NCBI GenBank assembly: GCA_031279015.1
Contig: JAITJI010000109.1
Span: forward strand, 1 to 48,405
Direction: 5' to 3'
Length of the DNA stretch: 48,405 nt
DNA from: Spirochaetaceae bacterium
GTDB taxonomy: Bacteria > Spirochaetota > Spirochaetia > Treponematales > Breznakiellaceae
Of the stretch, positions 1-8,484 are shown piece after piece; position 1 is the stretch's first letter, and each line of letters opens with the position of its first letter. The notes beneath the pieces are model-generated. The model made no database searches and had not been told where the DNA came from. It worked only from the letters and a program-made list of their open reading frames with translations. Position numbers and translations under genes: made by a program.

Positions 1-1046
1 CATTCCACCACCGGGGTAAGGCTGCTCAAATTGGTTCCGGTGGGAACCATCACCATGATGAGGCGGGTTCCGTCGGGGCCGGGGCTGGTCCCGACTACCG
101 AAACCGCATTGGGGGTTTGGCTGAAATTAAAACGGGTGATAAAGCCCGATCCCGTATCCGTCCCGACAGTGGCGACGGAAAGATCCCCGGACCCGTAGAA
201 AAAGGCCGCCGGCGTGGTCAGGTTGGAAAAGATATGGGCTATGTCGGTGCGGCTCACCGGCGGGTACGGGCCGTCCATGGTTACCGTGGTGGTAAGCCGG
301 TACTCCCCGGGGGGGAGTTCCAGGGAGCCGGACTGCTGAACCAGCCCTGTGGTCCGCTGCAACAGGATCACCGTGCCCCGCTGTGCCCCGGCGGCGGCGT
401 CACCCGCGATCAGGGAAATGGGGATGGGGTCCCAGGTGTCATCATCAAAATTATCCGGCGTATTATTGTCGTTGTACTGTTCTATCAGCAGTTCCGCCCG
501 GGAGGGTATCTGGCCCACGGAATCCCAGTTGAGGGAATAGTGGAGAATACCGTAGATTTCATCCTCCATATAGGGGAAGAGTTTCAGGGCTACATTGGTC
601 TGGGTTTCACCGTTTACGGTAATTGATTCGGTTACCGTATTTTTTGTTTCAAGCTTCCAGGTTTTAGCGGTCAGCTTATCCCCGGTAAAACCCGCCCCGG
701 AAAGCGTATAGGTTCTATTGGGCAGCGTAAGCTGAAAAGATGCCATGTCGGACGAATAGGTCTTTGAATCGATGCCGGTTTCCGGGTTAGGGGAAACGTA
801 CAGCTCATAGCGGGTAAATTCAGGGTTAAGGGCCAGCATGGTACGGACGGAGGAATCCGGGACGCTGTCTTTCGATCCTAAAAGAGATACGGACAACAGT
901 CCCGTTCCTTCAGGCAACGGGCCCGCAGGGGGGTCGAGTTCCTCAAACAGGAGATTGCAGCCGCTGAAAACCGCGCAGGCCAACAATAAAACCGCACAGG
1001 TAATAAAAACCGGAACCTTAAAAGACCTGTTGTTCTTTTTTTTCAT
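1..1046 (-). CDS. Lipoprotein with C-terminal DUF5018-like repeat (3' end outside window)
   Basis: The reading frame starts at the ATG at 1046 and stays open to the left edge (about 348 codons), so the C-terminus is missing. It begins with a lysine-rich n-region, a hydrophobic stretch and the lipobox VFSGC (Cys30), so it is probably an exported lipoprotein. Residues about 45-300 are beta-rich and not recognised. From about residue 305 the sequence matches the start of the repeat unit of the neighbouring 1043-4429 protein, with a fragment like FNFSQTPNAVSVVG and then VPTGTNLSSLTPVVE. This suggests that repeats continue beyond the window. Its ATG overlaps the stop of the upstream gene (ATGA, 1043-1046), so the two are probably translationally coupled. 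The function is unknown; surface adhesion or scaffolding is an inference from the architecture. Confidence 0.85.
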   Translation of the reverse strand, partial: MKKKNNRSFKVPVFITCAVLLLACAVFSGCNLLFEELDPPAGPLPEGTGLLSVSLLGSKDSVPDSSVRTMLALNPEFTRYELYVSPNPETGIDSKTYSSDMASFQLTLPNRTYTLSGAGFTGDKLTAKTWKLETKNTVTESITVNGETQTNVALKLFPYMEDEIYGILHYSLNWDSVGQIPSRAELLIEQYNDNNTPDNFDDDTWDPIPISLIAGDAAAGAQRGTVILLQRTTGLVQQSGSLELPPGEYRLTTTVTMDGPYPPVSRTDIAHIFSNLTTPAAFFYGSGDLSVATVGTDTGSGFITRFNFSQTPNAVSVVGTSPGPDGTRLIMVMVPTGTNLSSLTPVVE

Positions 1047-4000
1047 TTTGTACCCCCCGCTACCGTAAAGTACACCTTACCGGTGTAATGCAGGCCGCTT
1101 TTCTTCCCGGAAACCATTATCTCGTGCCTGCCGGGAATAAATGTCCCGTCTCCCACATTCAAGGCAAAGGTCTCCTGCGTATTCGGAACCGGTTGTTTAA
1201 CGCCATCGACATACCACTCATAGGGAGCCGTGACATTGGCAGGATTAACCGTCACGGTAATGACGCCCGTGGTTTGATCGAAAACATTGGCGGCAATAAC
1301 CGTACTGTCCACTTCTCCTGTAAAGTTCACCGCAATGGAACTCTTCTGTGTCACCGTTACGGTATATGACTGGCCTGCGCCGCTCTGATCCTTGACGGTA
1401 TAGGTTTGGGGACTGCTGAAATTCCTTGCCGTATCCGTAAAAGGATTGGCCGTTTTATCGCCTTCTCCCGGTCCGGCAATCGACTTGCCTATATAGGTAA
1501 GGACCGGCTTAAGGGCGCTTATATTAGCGGAAAAGGGAAGCTCCACCCTTATGGTATGGGCATTCTGATCAATGGAAGCGACCGCCCGCGTCGTTCCTCC
1601 TCCGGCAAGCGGAACTTCCTCAAAGACCAGGCTGGTTATGAGTTTAGAGTCGCTGTTTTGGGCGCCTACCGTAACCTTGTATGTTTTGACACTACCGTCT
1701 TCCGCCGTTACGGTGTAGGTTTGCGGAGCGTCGAAATTCAAGGATGCTCCCGGCGCCGGAGTTATGCTTACCCCCGTATGGGTAATATCCGGCGTCCGGT
1801 TGTTGATATCCGTTCCTGTGGGAACCCAGACGGAAATTGGGTAAGTTCCGTCCGCATCCGGAACTGCACCGATGATAGTCTCGGTATTAGGTATCCCCGG
1901 AAAGCCAAAACGGATGATGTCGCTGGTACTTGATGCCAAGGTGCTTACCGTGACCGTATAGGACCGGGTTTTCCCGTTATTTCCGGTTACGGTGTAGGTC
2001 ACCGGCCCGCTGAAATTATTTACCACACCGGAACCGGGTTTAACCGACATACCCTTAAAATACACCGCGGGCTTTAAGCTCGCCGTATTGGTTTTGGACG
2101 GAACCGATACGGTAATGGTATTGGCCTCCTGGTTAATCACCCCCACGGCCAGCGGTTCGGTAAAATAGAAGCCCGTAATTTCAATATTCTCCTCCAGGGG
2201 CGCCGCATTACGGACCGTTACCGCATAGGTTCTGGTACTGCCGTCTTCCGCAGTTACCGTGTATTTTACCGGCGTTGTTGAATTGAAGGTTGTAACCGGC
2301 GAGTCCGCCGTAACCACGCCGGGATTCCCAAAAGCCCCGGGGGGAGCAATGCCGGTTCCCGCAATGGATACCCCGGTATGGGTGATAACGGGGGTTAAAC
2401 CGGCAATACTCTGTCCCTGGGGAACCGTTACCACAATGGGATACTCACCGTTGGCATTGGGCGCCGCGCTTATCATGGCGCTTGTCGGGGCAACTCTGCT
2501 AAAGGAGAATGCGCTTATCTCCTTGGCGTTGTTGAGGGCTGCCGTTACCGTTACCCGGTAGGTTTTGGAATTTGTACCATCTTGGGCAAGTACCGTATAG
2601 TCCATCGGAGCGGTAAAACTCCTCGCATTGTCCTTGAGGGGGTTGGGACCTGGAATCCCCACAATCTCCCTGCCGGTATAGCAGATGGTAGCCGCCAGAT
2701 TCCGCAGATCCGTGCCGTAGGGAACCGTTACCGAAATACGGTAGGGATTCGCCGGGGTTCCCGCTCCTTCCGTCCCGTCGGTTTTCCCGATCTCCCCAAT
2801 CGCCAGGGGGCTGACAAAGTAAAAGCCGTTAATGGAAGCCACCGTAAAAAGCGGATCCGTGGGGGCAGGGGGTGAAGGAGTATCCGGCAGGGGATTTATA
2901 ACTATCACATTATACTCGTTTTTCTCCCCCATGATGATATTGTTATACACATTGTTGTTGGTGATGGTTTTGGTCTCGGTCTTGTCGGCGTTTTCCCCGT
3001 AGGTGATCTTGATAGTAGGATTAGTGATGTAGACGGGAAGCTCCACAAAGATTATGAGATCTCCCTTCGCATCGATACCCATATCCACCTTTTCATCCTC
3101 CGTACCGGCCACATCGATCTTGGGCGCAGCCGCGGTAAATACCGAAACCGTGTATGACTGGGTTGTCCCGTTATGGGCCTGTACCGTGTATACTACCGGA
3201 TTGGTAAAATCCTTTGGCTGACCGTCTCTGGGGCTTATCGATGCACCGGTATAGTATATTTCCGGCCGGAGGGCCCCTATGTTGGTTCCCGGGGGTACCG
3301 TAAGGACTATGGTTTTGGCGGCTTCATCAATGATCCCTTCAACCAGGGGATCTGCAAAATAGAAACCGGTTATCTGGGCCAGGGAGTCGAAGGCGTCATC
3401 CTTCCGGATGACGGAGACCACATAGTCCCTGGTGCTGCGATCTTCCGCCGTTACCGTATAGGGCACCGGATTTGAGGAATTACTGAAATTCAGCTGAGTA
3501 TCCGGCCCGGGACTTATGGATACCCCTCTATAACTGACAAATGGCGCTATATTGGTGATATCCGCCGTATTGCCCGGGAGAGACGAGTTGACCACAAGCG
3601 TAGTATCAGGAATAACAACCAGGATGGGGTACTTCCCGTCAGACCGGGGCTCCCCGCCGATTATGGCGTTCTCACCGGAAATGCCAAAACTGAAGTGGGT
3701 TATCTCCTTGTCATGGCTCTTTTCCTTGAATACGGTAACCGTATAGGTTTTTGTTGTATGATCCCGGGCAATTACCGTCCACTCGGCGGGACTTGAAAAG
3801 TCACCGTTACTGATAAAGGTTTCATCCATAAAAGACTGCTTCAGGGGGGTCAGCACGGTTGCGCCGGTGTGGGTGATATGGGCGGTTAGGGATTTTATAT
3901 CTGTTTCCGCGGGGACGCTTACGGTGATAAGGCCCGCCGCTTCATCTATGACCCCCTCCGCGGTCAACGTCGAATCACCGGTTCCGGACCCTCCGGATAC

Positions 4001-4429
4001 ATCGATGGCAAAACGGACAATCGCCTTGCTTGCATCATCTTTGACATAGACCCGGACTATATAATCCCGGCTTGAACCATCCTCGCCGGTAACCGTATAG
4101 AACACCGGGGAACGGAAGTCTCCGGCTTCACCGGAAGCGGGGCTAAGGGACTTGCCTATATAGGTCACTGCCGGGCTGAGGGACCTGGCGTCGGTTCCCT
4201 CAGGCAGGATAACCGCAATGGGGATTTTCCCCGTACTGTCAGGATTATTGCCAATGGGAAGGTCTATTTCCCCCTCAATATCGAAGGAAAAGGAGACGAT
4301 CTCCTTTCCATCTGACTGGCTGGTTATACGGCCCTGTCCCCCATCGGGAATTTTTATCCATTTTAAAACCGGGTTGGAGCAGGAGGCCAAAAAGAACACG
4401 GAGAGGAATACGAGCAAAATTCTTTTCAT
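1043..4429 (-). CDS. Large lipoprotein with about ten DUF5018-like tandem repeats
   Basis: A 1,128-residue exported protein. It starts MKRILLVFLSVFFLASC, with lipobox LASC giving Cys17 as the lipidated residue. The rest is a series of about ten divergent units of 90-110 residues. Each opens with a strand like ITGFYF, has a middle like VTVPxGTDIxxLxPxITxTG, and closes with YTVTAEDGSTRxYTVTV. This is the DUF5018/cadherin-like beta-sandwich pattern. One unit (about residues 440-530) is degenerate, and the last 95 residues form a different C-terminal module. An AGGAAGC ribosome site lies 5-10 nt before the ATG. The gene is the first of a two-gene operon coupled by ATGA to the next lipoprotein. 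The likely place is the outer membrane or periplasm. Binding partner unknown; the family is common in host-associated bacteria. Confidence 0.9.
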   Translation of the reverse strand: MKRILLVFLSVFFLASCSNPVLKWIKIPDGGQGRITSQSDGKEIVSFSFDIEGEIDLPIGNNPDSTGKIPIAVILPEGTDARSLSPAVTYIGKSLSPASGEAGDFRSPVFYTVTGEDGSSRDYIVRVYVKDDASKAIVRFAIDVSGGSGTGDSTLTAEGVIDEAAGLITVSVPAETDIKSLTAHITHTGATVLTPLKQSFMDETFISNGDFSSPAEWTVIARDHTTKTYTVTVFKEKSHDKEITHFSFGISGENAIIGGEPRSDGKYPILVVIPDTTLVVNSSLPGNTADITNIAPFVSYRGVSISPGPDTQLNFSNSSNPVPYTVTAEDRSTRDYVVSVIRKDDAFDSLAQITGFYFADPLVEGIIDEAAKTIVLTVPPGTNIGALRPEIYYTGASISPRDGQPKDFTNPVVYTVQAHNGTTQSYTVSVFTAAAPKIDVAGTEDEKVDMGIDAKGDLIIFVELPVYITNPTIKITYGENADKTETKTITNNNVYNNIIMGEKNEYNVIVINPLPDTPSPPAPTDPLFTVASINGFYFVSPLAIGEIGKTDGTEGAGTPANPYRISVTVPYGTDLRNLAATICYTGREIVGIPGPNPLKDNARSFTAPMDYTVLAQDGTNSKTYRVTVTAALNNAKEISAFSFSRVAPTSAMISAAPNANGEYPIVVTVPQGQSIAGLTPVITHTGVSIAGTGIAPPGAFGNPGVVTADSPVTTFNSTTPVKYTVTAEDGSTRTYAVTVRNAAPLEENIEITGFYFTEPLAVGVINQEANTITVSVPSKTNTASLKPAVYFKGMSVKPGSGVVNNFSGPVTYTVTGNNGKTRSYTVTVSTLASSTSDIIRFGFPGIPNTETIIGAVPDADGTYPISVWVPTGTDINNRTPDITHTGVSITPAPGASLNFDAPQTYTVTAEDGSVKTYKVTVGAQNSDSKLITSLVFEEVPLAGGGTTRAVASIDQNAHTIRVELPFSANISALKPVLTYIGKSIAGPGEGDKTANPFTDTARNFSSPQTYTVKDQSGAGQSYTVTVTQKSSIAVNFTGEVDSTVIAANVFDQTTGVITVTVNPANVTAPYEWYVDGVKQPVPNTQETFALNVGDGTFIPGRHEIMVSGKKSGLHYTGKVYFTVAGGTK

Positions 4430-4454
4430 ATACGCTTCCTTTTTTATACCTGCA

Positions 4455-4588
4455 GTAACTATTCAACCGGTTTATTGCGGATAACCCCGGGCAGAGGCCG
4501 GTGTACAAAGAACCGGTAAGGGACCTGTTGCCGGACCGGAGATCCGGCGGCGTCCGCCGCATGGTAACAGCGCCCTTTGAATAGTTAC
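4455..4588. repeat. 134-bp element bounded by perfect 12-bp inverted repeats
   Basis: GTAACTATTCAA at 4455-4466 is the exact reverse complement of TTGAATAGTTAC at 4577-4588. The GC-rich interior contains further self-complementary pieces, for example around 4535-4546 and 4546-4560. No protein fits it and no clear target-site duplication flanks it. It lies inside the predicted leader of the minus-strand lipoprotein operon. It could be a small non-autonomous mobile element (MITE-like) or a folded leader structure; the sequence alone does not decide. Confidence 0.55.
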
Positions 4589-4662
4589 ACCCTTATTACG
4601 GAAAGCTGTACTACTTTCTTAAAATCAAACAAATTTTCCATAAATAACGCAAATATACAGTT

Positions 4663-4691
4663 ATTATAGACACAGAGCAAGAGTATTTCAA
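4663..4691 (-). promoter_or_regulatory. Sigma-70-type promoter for the repeat-lipoprotein operon
   Basis: On the minus strand TTGAAA (4691-4686) is followed by a 17-nt spacer and TATAAT (4668-4663). The predicted start is near 4656, giving an unusually long leader of about 225 nt before the ATG at 4429. That leader contains the 134-bp inverted-repeat element. Confidence 0.6.
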
Positions 4692-4753
4692 TAACCTCAG
4701 GTAAATTAATTTTGGTGACTGACGGCCCATCCGGTTTGTTGCCCCTTGAAGTC

Positions 4754-4799
4754 TTGCATTTTTTCACACAGAGACCGTATAGTTAAAGAATCACTATAC
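4754..4799 (+). promoter_or_regulatory. Promoter and putative operator of the TAXI-TRAP operon
   Basis: TTGCAT (4754-4759), an 18-nt spacer and TATAGT (4778-4783) form a plausible promoter. A perfect 7-bp inverted repeat, GTATAGT (4777-4783) and ACTATAC (4793-4799), spaced by 9 nt, covers the -10 box and the start site, as expected for a repressor operator. The stretch 4430-4845 otherwise holds only the divergent promoter and the inverted-repeat element. Confidence 0.5.
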
Positions 4800-4845
4800 A
4801 GGGAGCGGGAGTTTCCCGAATTATATGCTTTTAGAGGAGGAGATA

Positions 4846-5799
4846 ATGAAACTGGGAAAAGTTGTCCTTATTTCGGCATTGTTCCTGTCATTGGGGATGG
4901 GTCTTTATGCCAAAGGCGGGGCTCAGCAGATCCGGATGGCTACCGGAGGGAATACGGGGACTTATTATGCCTTCGGTTCGGCGGTGGGACAGATCCTTTC
5001 GGACAAGACCGGCGTTGCCGTTACCATCCAGTCTACCGGAGCTTCCAAGGCGAATATTCAACTCATCGCCGCGGGAGAGGTAGAGCTTGCCATCGTTCAA
5101 AATGATGTGATGGATTATGCGTACCGGGGGGTAGATCTCTTTAACGGGGAAAAGATCACCGACTTTACCACCATGGCGGCTCTTTACGCCGAGGTATGCC
5201 AGGTTGTCGCCAATTCTGCTGCGGGAATCAGAAGCGTCGAAGACCTGAAGGGTAAAAATGTGTCCGTCGGGGATGCCGGGAGCGGTACCGAATTCAATGC
5301 CCGGCAGATTATGGAAGCCTATGGCCTTACCTTTGACGATATTAACAAGCAGAACCTGAGTTTCGGCGCCTCCGCGGATGCCCTTCGGGATAATAAGATC
5401 GATGCCTTCTTTTGCGTTGCCGGAGCGCCTACCACCGCCATTGTGGATCTTGCCATCGGAAAGGATGTCGTTGTGCTGGACATTGATGATGCCCATGCGG
5501 TCCGGCTCAAGCAAAAGTACCCCTTTTATACCCAGTTCCCCATTCCTGCGGGAAGCTACCGGGGACAAAGCGCCGCGGTAAAAACCGTAGCGGTAAAGGC
5601 AACCTTTATTGTGAGCAATAAACTTTCGGAAGATACGGTATACCGGCTTACCAAAACCCTTATTGAAAGCAAGGCGGAAATTGAAACGGCCCATGCCAAG
5701 GGGTCCGAATTGTCCTCTGCCTATGCGGTAGAGGGAATCTCCGTACCCTTCCACCCGGGAGCGGAAAAATATTTTCGTGAAATCGGCGCTTTAAAATAA
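4846..5799 (+). CDS. TAXI-family TRAP transporter solute receptor
   Basis: A periplasmic substrate-binding protein of the TAXI (TRAP-associated extracytoplasmic immunogenic) family, 317 residues, the usual length. I chose the ATG at 4846 because GAGGAGGA lies just before it and because it opens directly into a signal peptide (MKLGKVVLISALFLSLGMG, cleavage near YAKG). The earlier ATG at 4825 has no ribosome site. The mature N-terminus carries the family signature IRMATGGNTGTYYAFG, followed by ASKANIQLI and a typical VSVGDAGSGTEFNARQIM segment. It is followed by a DUF1850 gene and a fused TRAP permease, which together make a complete transporter. TAXI systems often carry dicarboxylates or amino acids such as glutamate; the substrate here is not determined. 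Confidence 0.95.
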   Translation: MKLGKVVLISALFLSLGMGLYAKGGAQQIRMATGGNTGTYYAFGSAVGQILSDKTGVAVTIQSTGASKANIQLIAAGEVELAIVQNDVMDYAYRGVDLFNGEKITDFTTMAALYAEVCQVVANSAAGIRSVEDLKGKNVSVGDAGSGTEFNARQIMEAYGLTFDDINKQNLSFGASADALRDNKIDAFFCVAGAPTTAIVDLAIGKDVVVLDIDDAHAVRLKQKYPFYTQFPIPAGSYRGQSAAVKTVAVKATFIVSNKLSEDTVYRLTKTLIESKAEIETAHAKGSELSSAYAVEGISVPFHPGAEKYFREIGALK

Positions 5800-5819
5800 A
5801 CCGTTCCCGTATTCCGGGT

Positions 5820-6335
5820 ATGAAAGTTTGGTACGGCCTTGTTTTTAATTTACTTTTAGCCGCCCTGATTATTTCCGGGGCGGTAGTTTTTAAGATCCTT
5901 GCCGAAGAACGGGGAGCCTCCGTATTGGTGGTGAGGGATTCCCGTTCCGGGAAAATATACGGGTCCTGGGCCCTTCCGGAGGGAGGAGAATTTTCGATAG
6001 AATTTATCCATTCGGTGAATCAAACGCCGGTTCGGGACACCTTTAAAATAGAAAAAAAACGGATTTGGCCGGTGGCCGCCCGGTTCAGTTCCCTCGGAGC
6101 GGGGATGCAAACTGCTCCGGAGGAGGGACAGACCCTTAGCCGGGAAGGGGATGTCCTGGTCATTACCGGATTTACCCAATCCTACCGGGAACTTAACTAT
6201 ATTGTAGGGACCGTTTCGGACCATATTTTATGGATCCGCGATGAACCGGTGAGCCTGCGAGGTCTTTGCGGGAAAAATGCCCCTGTCAGCTTCCGGGTTG
6301 AAAGGGGATTTGCCGGAAAAGGAGGAGTGTTATGA
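5820..6335 (+). CDS. DUF1850 protein of the TAXI-TRAP locus
   Basis: A 171-residue protein with one N-terminal membrane segment (residues about 5-25) and an extracytoplasmic domain. The motif FSIEFIHSVNQTPVRDTF is characteristic of DUF1850. This family is almost always encoded beside TAXI-TRAP transporters. Its role is unproven; it may help receptor-permease coupling. The gene begins 20 nt after the receptor gene without a good Shine-Dalgarno sequence, and its stop overlaps the permease start (ATGA, 6332-6335), so the three genes form one operon. Confidence 0.85.
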   Translation: MKVWYGLVFNLLLAALIISGAVVFKILAEERGASVLVVRDSRSGKIYGSWALPEGGEFSIEFIHSVNQTPVRDTFKIEKKRIWPVAARFSSLGAGMQTAPEEGQTLSREGDVLVITGFTQSYRELNYIVGTVSDHILWIRDEPVSLRGLCGKNAPVSFRVERGFAGKGGVL

Positions 6336-8263
6336 CCAATATGGCCGGGGAGGATCAGTCGATCCATACTTTATCCGGAGAGGAAACCGATGCGCTTGTT
6401 GCCCAGTTTGACCGGGAATCCCATGTGCGTCATTTTTCGGGGATTCCCGGCGCTATTGTGAAGGGCTTGCTCCTCATATTTACCGTTTATGTCTTTTGGG
6501 TTACCCTGGTCATTTCTCTTCCCGAACAGGTACGCCGCAGCGCCTTTTTGGGGATCCTTATCTTCATCGGTTATGTCCTCTATCCCATCCGCCGGAATAA
6601 AACAGAGCGGGAAAACCACGTGCCTTGGTACGATTTGGTATTAGGGGCTGCGGGAAGTATCGCGTTTTTTTATTATACCATAAATTTTCAGGCCATCATA
6701 GCCAGGGCTATCATGTTGCAGCCCCTGGATGTTGCGATGGGGATTATGGGGATTGTGATCCTTGCGGAACTTTGCCGGAGGGTGGTGGGAATCCCTATTT
6801 TGGTAGTGGCAGCGGGATTTATCACCTATGCCTTTGCCGCAGGATTTTCCCTCCGCCGGGTGGTACATCAGCTTTTCTATACCACCGACGGCATTATTGG
6901 AACCCCCATCGGCGTTTGTTCCACCTTTATCGTGTTGTTCATATTCCTCGCGTCTTTTTTGGAAAAATCCGGGATCGCTTCCTTTTTTATCGATCTTGCC
7001 AATTCGGTGGCGGGATTCGCTTCCGGGGGACCCGCCAAGGTGGCGGTGATTGCCAGCGCCCTTGAGGGGATGTATTCGGGAAGTTCCGTGGCCAATACCG
7101 TGGGGAGCGGGAGCGTTACCATACCGGTAATGAAAAAGATTGGGTATAAGCCGGAATTTTCCGCCGCGGTAGAGGCCGCCGCTTCTACGGGGGGACAGAT
7201 CATGCCTCCCATCATGGGGGCCGCCGCTTTCCTTATGGCGGAGCTTACCGGTATTCCCTATCCGGCAATCGCCGTTTCCGCCATCCTGCCGGCGGTGCTG
7301 TACTTTACGGGGATCTTTCTTATGATTCACTTTGAGGCGAAGAAGCTGGGTCTCCGGGGGGTTCCCAAGGAATCTATTCCCCGCTTTGGCAGGCTTCTTT
7401 TTTTTAAGGGCTACCTTTTTCTGCCGGTAATTATCCTGGTGGCCCTTATGAGCCTTGGATTTACCCCCGCTTATGCAGCCTGTTTTGCCATCCTTGCGGC
7501 GGTAGCGGTGAGTATGATCCGGAAAGATACCCGTTTTACCCCTGCTTCTTTCCTGAATGCCCTGGGGGGCGGGGCCCGGAATACCATCGGGGTCGCCATG
7601 GCCTGCGCTATTGCCGGCATTGTGGTGGGTATTGTTTCCCTTACCGGTCTGGGGCAGGTCCTCATTTCCCTGCTCCTTACAGTGGCGAATAACAGTATCT
7701 TCCTCGCCCTGATCCTCACCATGGTTGCCTGCCTTATCCTGGGGATGGGAATTCCCACTACCGCAAACTATGTAATCATGGCTACTATTACAGCCCCCAT
7801 TGTGATCCGCATGGGGGTTCCGGTTATGGCCGCCCATATGTTTGTGTTTTATTTTGGGATTGTGGCGGATATTACCCCCCCGGTCGCCCTTGCCGCCTAT
7901 GCAGGGGCGGCTATTGCTAAAGCAAACCCCATTAAAACCGGGATCATCGCCACCCGGCTGGCCATTACCGCTTTCATTATCCCCTATATCTTTGTATTTA
8001 ACCCGGCCATGCTTTTCATCAATACCACCGCCCTTGAGGTTGTCCGGATCGTGGTTAGTTCCTGTATCGGCATGTTCGGACTTGCCGTGGGCCTTGAGGG
8101 GTATATGCTGCGCCGGGTTTCCCTTGCCGAACGGATTATGGCCGTCGCCGGGGGGCTTTTACTCATCGATCCGGGGATAGTAAGCGATCTTTTAGGTTTT
8201 GCTTTTATCGCCCTGGTGGTGATACTGCAATGGGCGGGCCGCAGGTTTTCCCGGCTAAAATGA
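6332..8263 (+). CDS. TRAP transporter permease, fused DctQ/DctM (4TM/12TM) type
   Basis: A 643-residue inner-membrane protein that fuses the small (DctQ-like, about residues 45-165) and large (DctM-like, about 170-600) permease subunits, the form that accompanies TAXI receptors. It shows many hydrophobic helices, the glycine- and serine-rich segment ALEGMYSGSSVANTVGSGS, the segment TGGQIMPPIMGAAAFLMAE, and a second such motif, GMGIPTTANYVIMA, in the C-terminal half. These are hallmark positions of the DctM transport core. It would drive substrate uptake by an ion gradient. It overlaps the DUF1850 gene by 4 nt. Confidence 0.95.
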   Translation: MTNMAGEDQSIHTLSGEETDALVAQFDRESHVRHFSGIPGAIVKGLLLIFTVYVFWVTLVISLPEQVRRSAFLGILIFIGYVLYPIRRNKTERENHVPWYDLVLGAAGSIAFFYYTINFQAIIARAIMLQPLDVAMGIMGIVILAELCRRVVGIPILVVAAGFITYAFAAGFSLRRVVHQLFYTTDGIIGTPIGVCSTFIVLFIFLASFLEKSGIASFFIDLANSVAGFASGGPAKVAVIASALEGMYSGSSVANTVGSGSVTIPVMKKIGYKPEFSAAVEAAASTGGQIMPPIMGAAAFLMAELTGIPYPAIAVSAILPAVLYFTGIFLMIHFEAKKLGLRGVPKESIPRFGRLLFFKGYLFLPVIILVALMSLGFTPAYAACFAILAAVAVSMIRKDTRFTPASFLNALGGGARNTIGVAMACAIAGIVVGIVSLTGLGQVLISLLLTVANNSIFLALILTMVACLILGMGIPTTANYVIMATITAPIVIRMGVPVMAAHMFVFYFGIVADITPPVALAAYAGAAIAKANPIKTGIIATRLAITAFIIPYIFVFNPAMLFINTTALEVVRIVVSSCIGMFGLAVGLEGYMLRRVSLAERIMAVAGGLLLIDPGIVSDLLGFAFIALVVILQWAGRRFSRLK

Positions 8264-8396
8264 GTCTCCACATGCCGGCTTAAACCGGAGCTTCGGCGGG
8301 ATATTAAACCGCACTTCCGAATATAAACACCGGCCTTGTACTCTACGGGCTGTCATACAAGGGTAAAAAGAGGAATCCCGGCGGAATCCTAATGCC

Positions 8397-8425
8397 TTGC
8401 CGGTTTTAGACTTTTCAAATATAAT
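8397..8425 (+). promoter_or_regulatory. Promoter of the GH/FN3 lipoprotein operon
   Basis: TTGCCG (8397-8402), a 17-nt spacer and TATAAT (8420-8425). The predicted start is near 8432, about 50 nt before the glycosidase ATG at 8485. An ATG at 8433 lies at the predicted start and opens a 36-codon frame that runs into the glycosidase gene in another frame. Confidence 0.55.
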
Positions 8426-8484
8426 TTCAAACATGAAGATATACGGCATGATCAAGGTTGTCCTCTGGCTGCCGAAGGAACGAT

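Noticed and set aside
4585-4767. 60-codon minus frame in the promoter region of the repeat lipoprotein
   Set aside because: It spans the predicted promoter, has no ribosome site and shows no known motif.
6641-7837. Minus-strand frame of 398 codons opposite the TRAP permease
   Set aside because: Antisense to strongly conserved membrane helices; His/Gly/Lys-rich translation typical of shadow frames.
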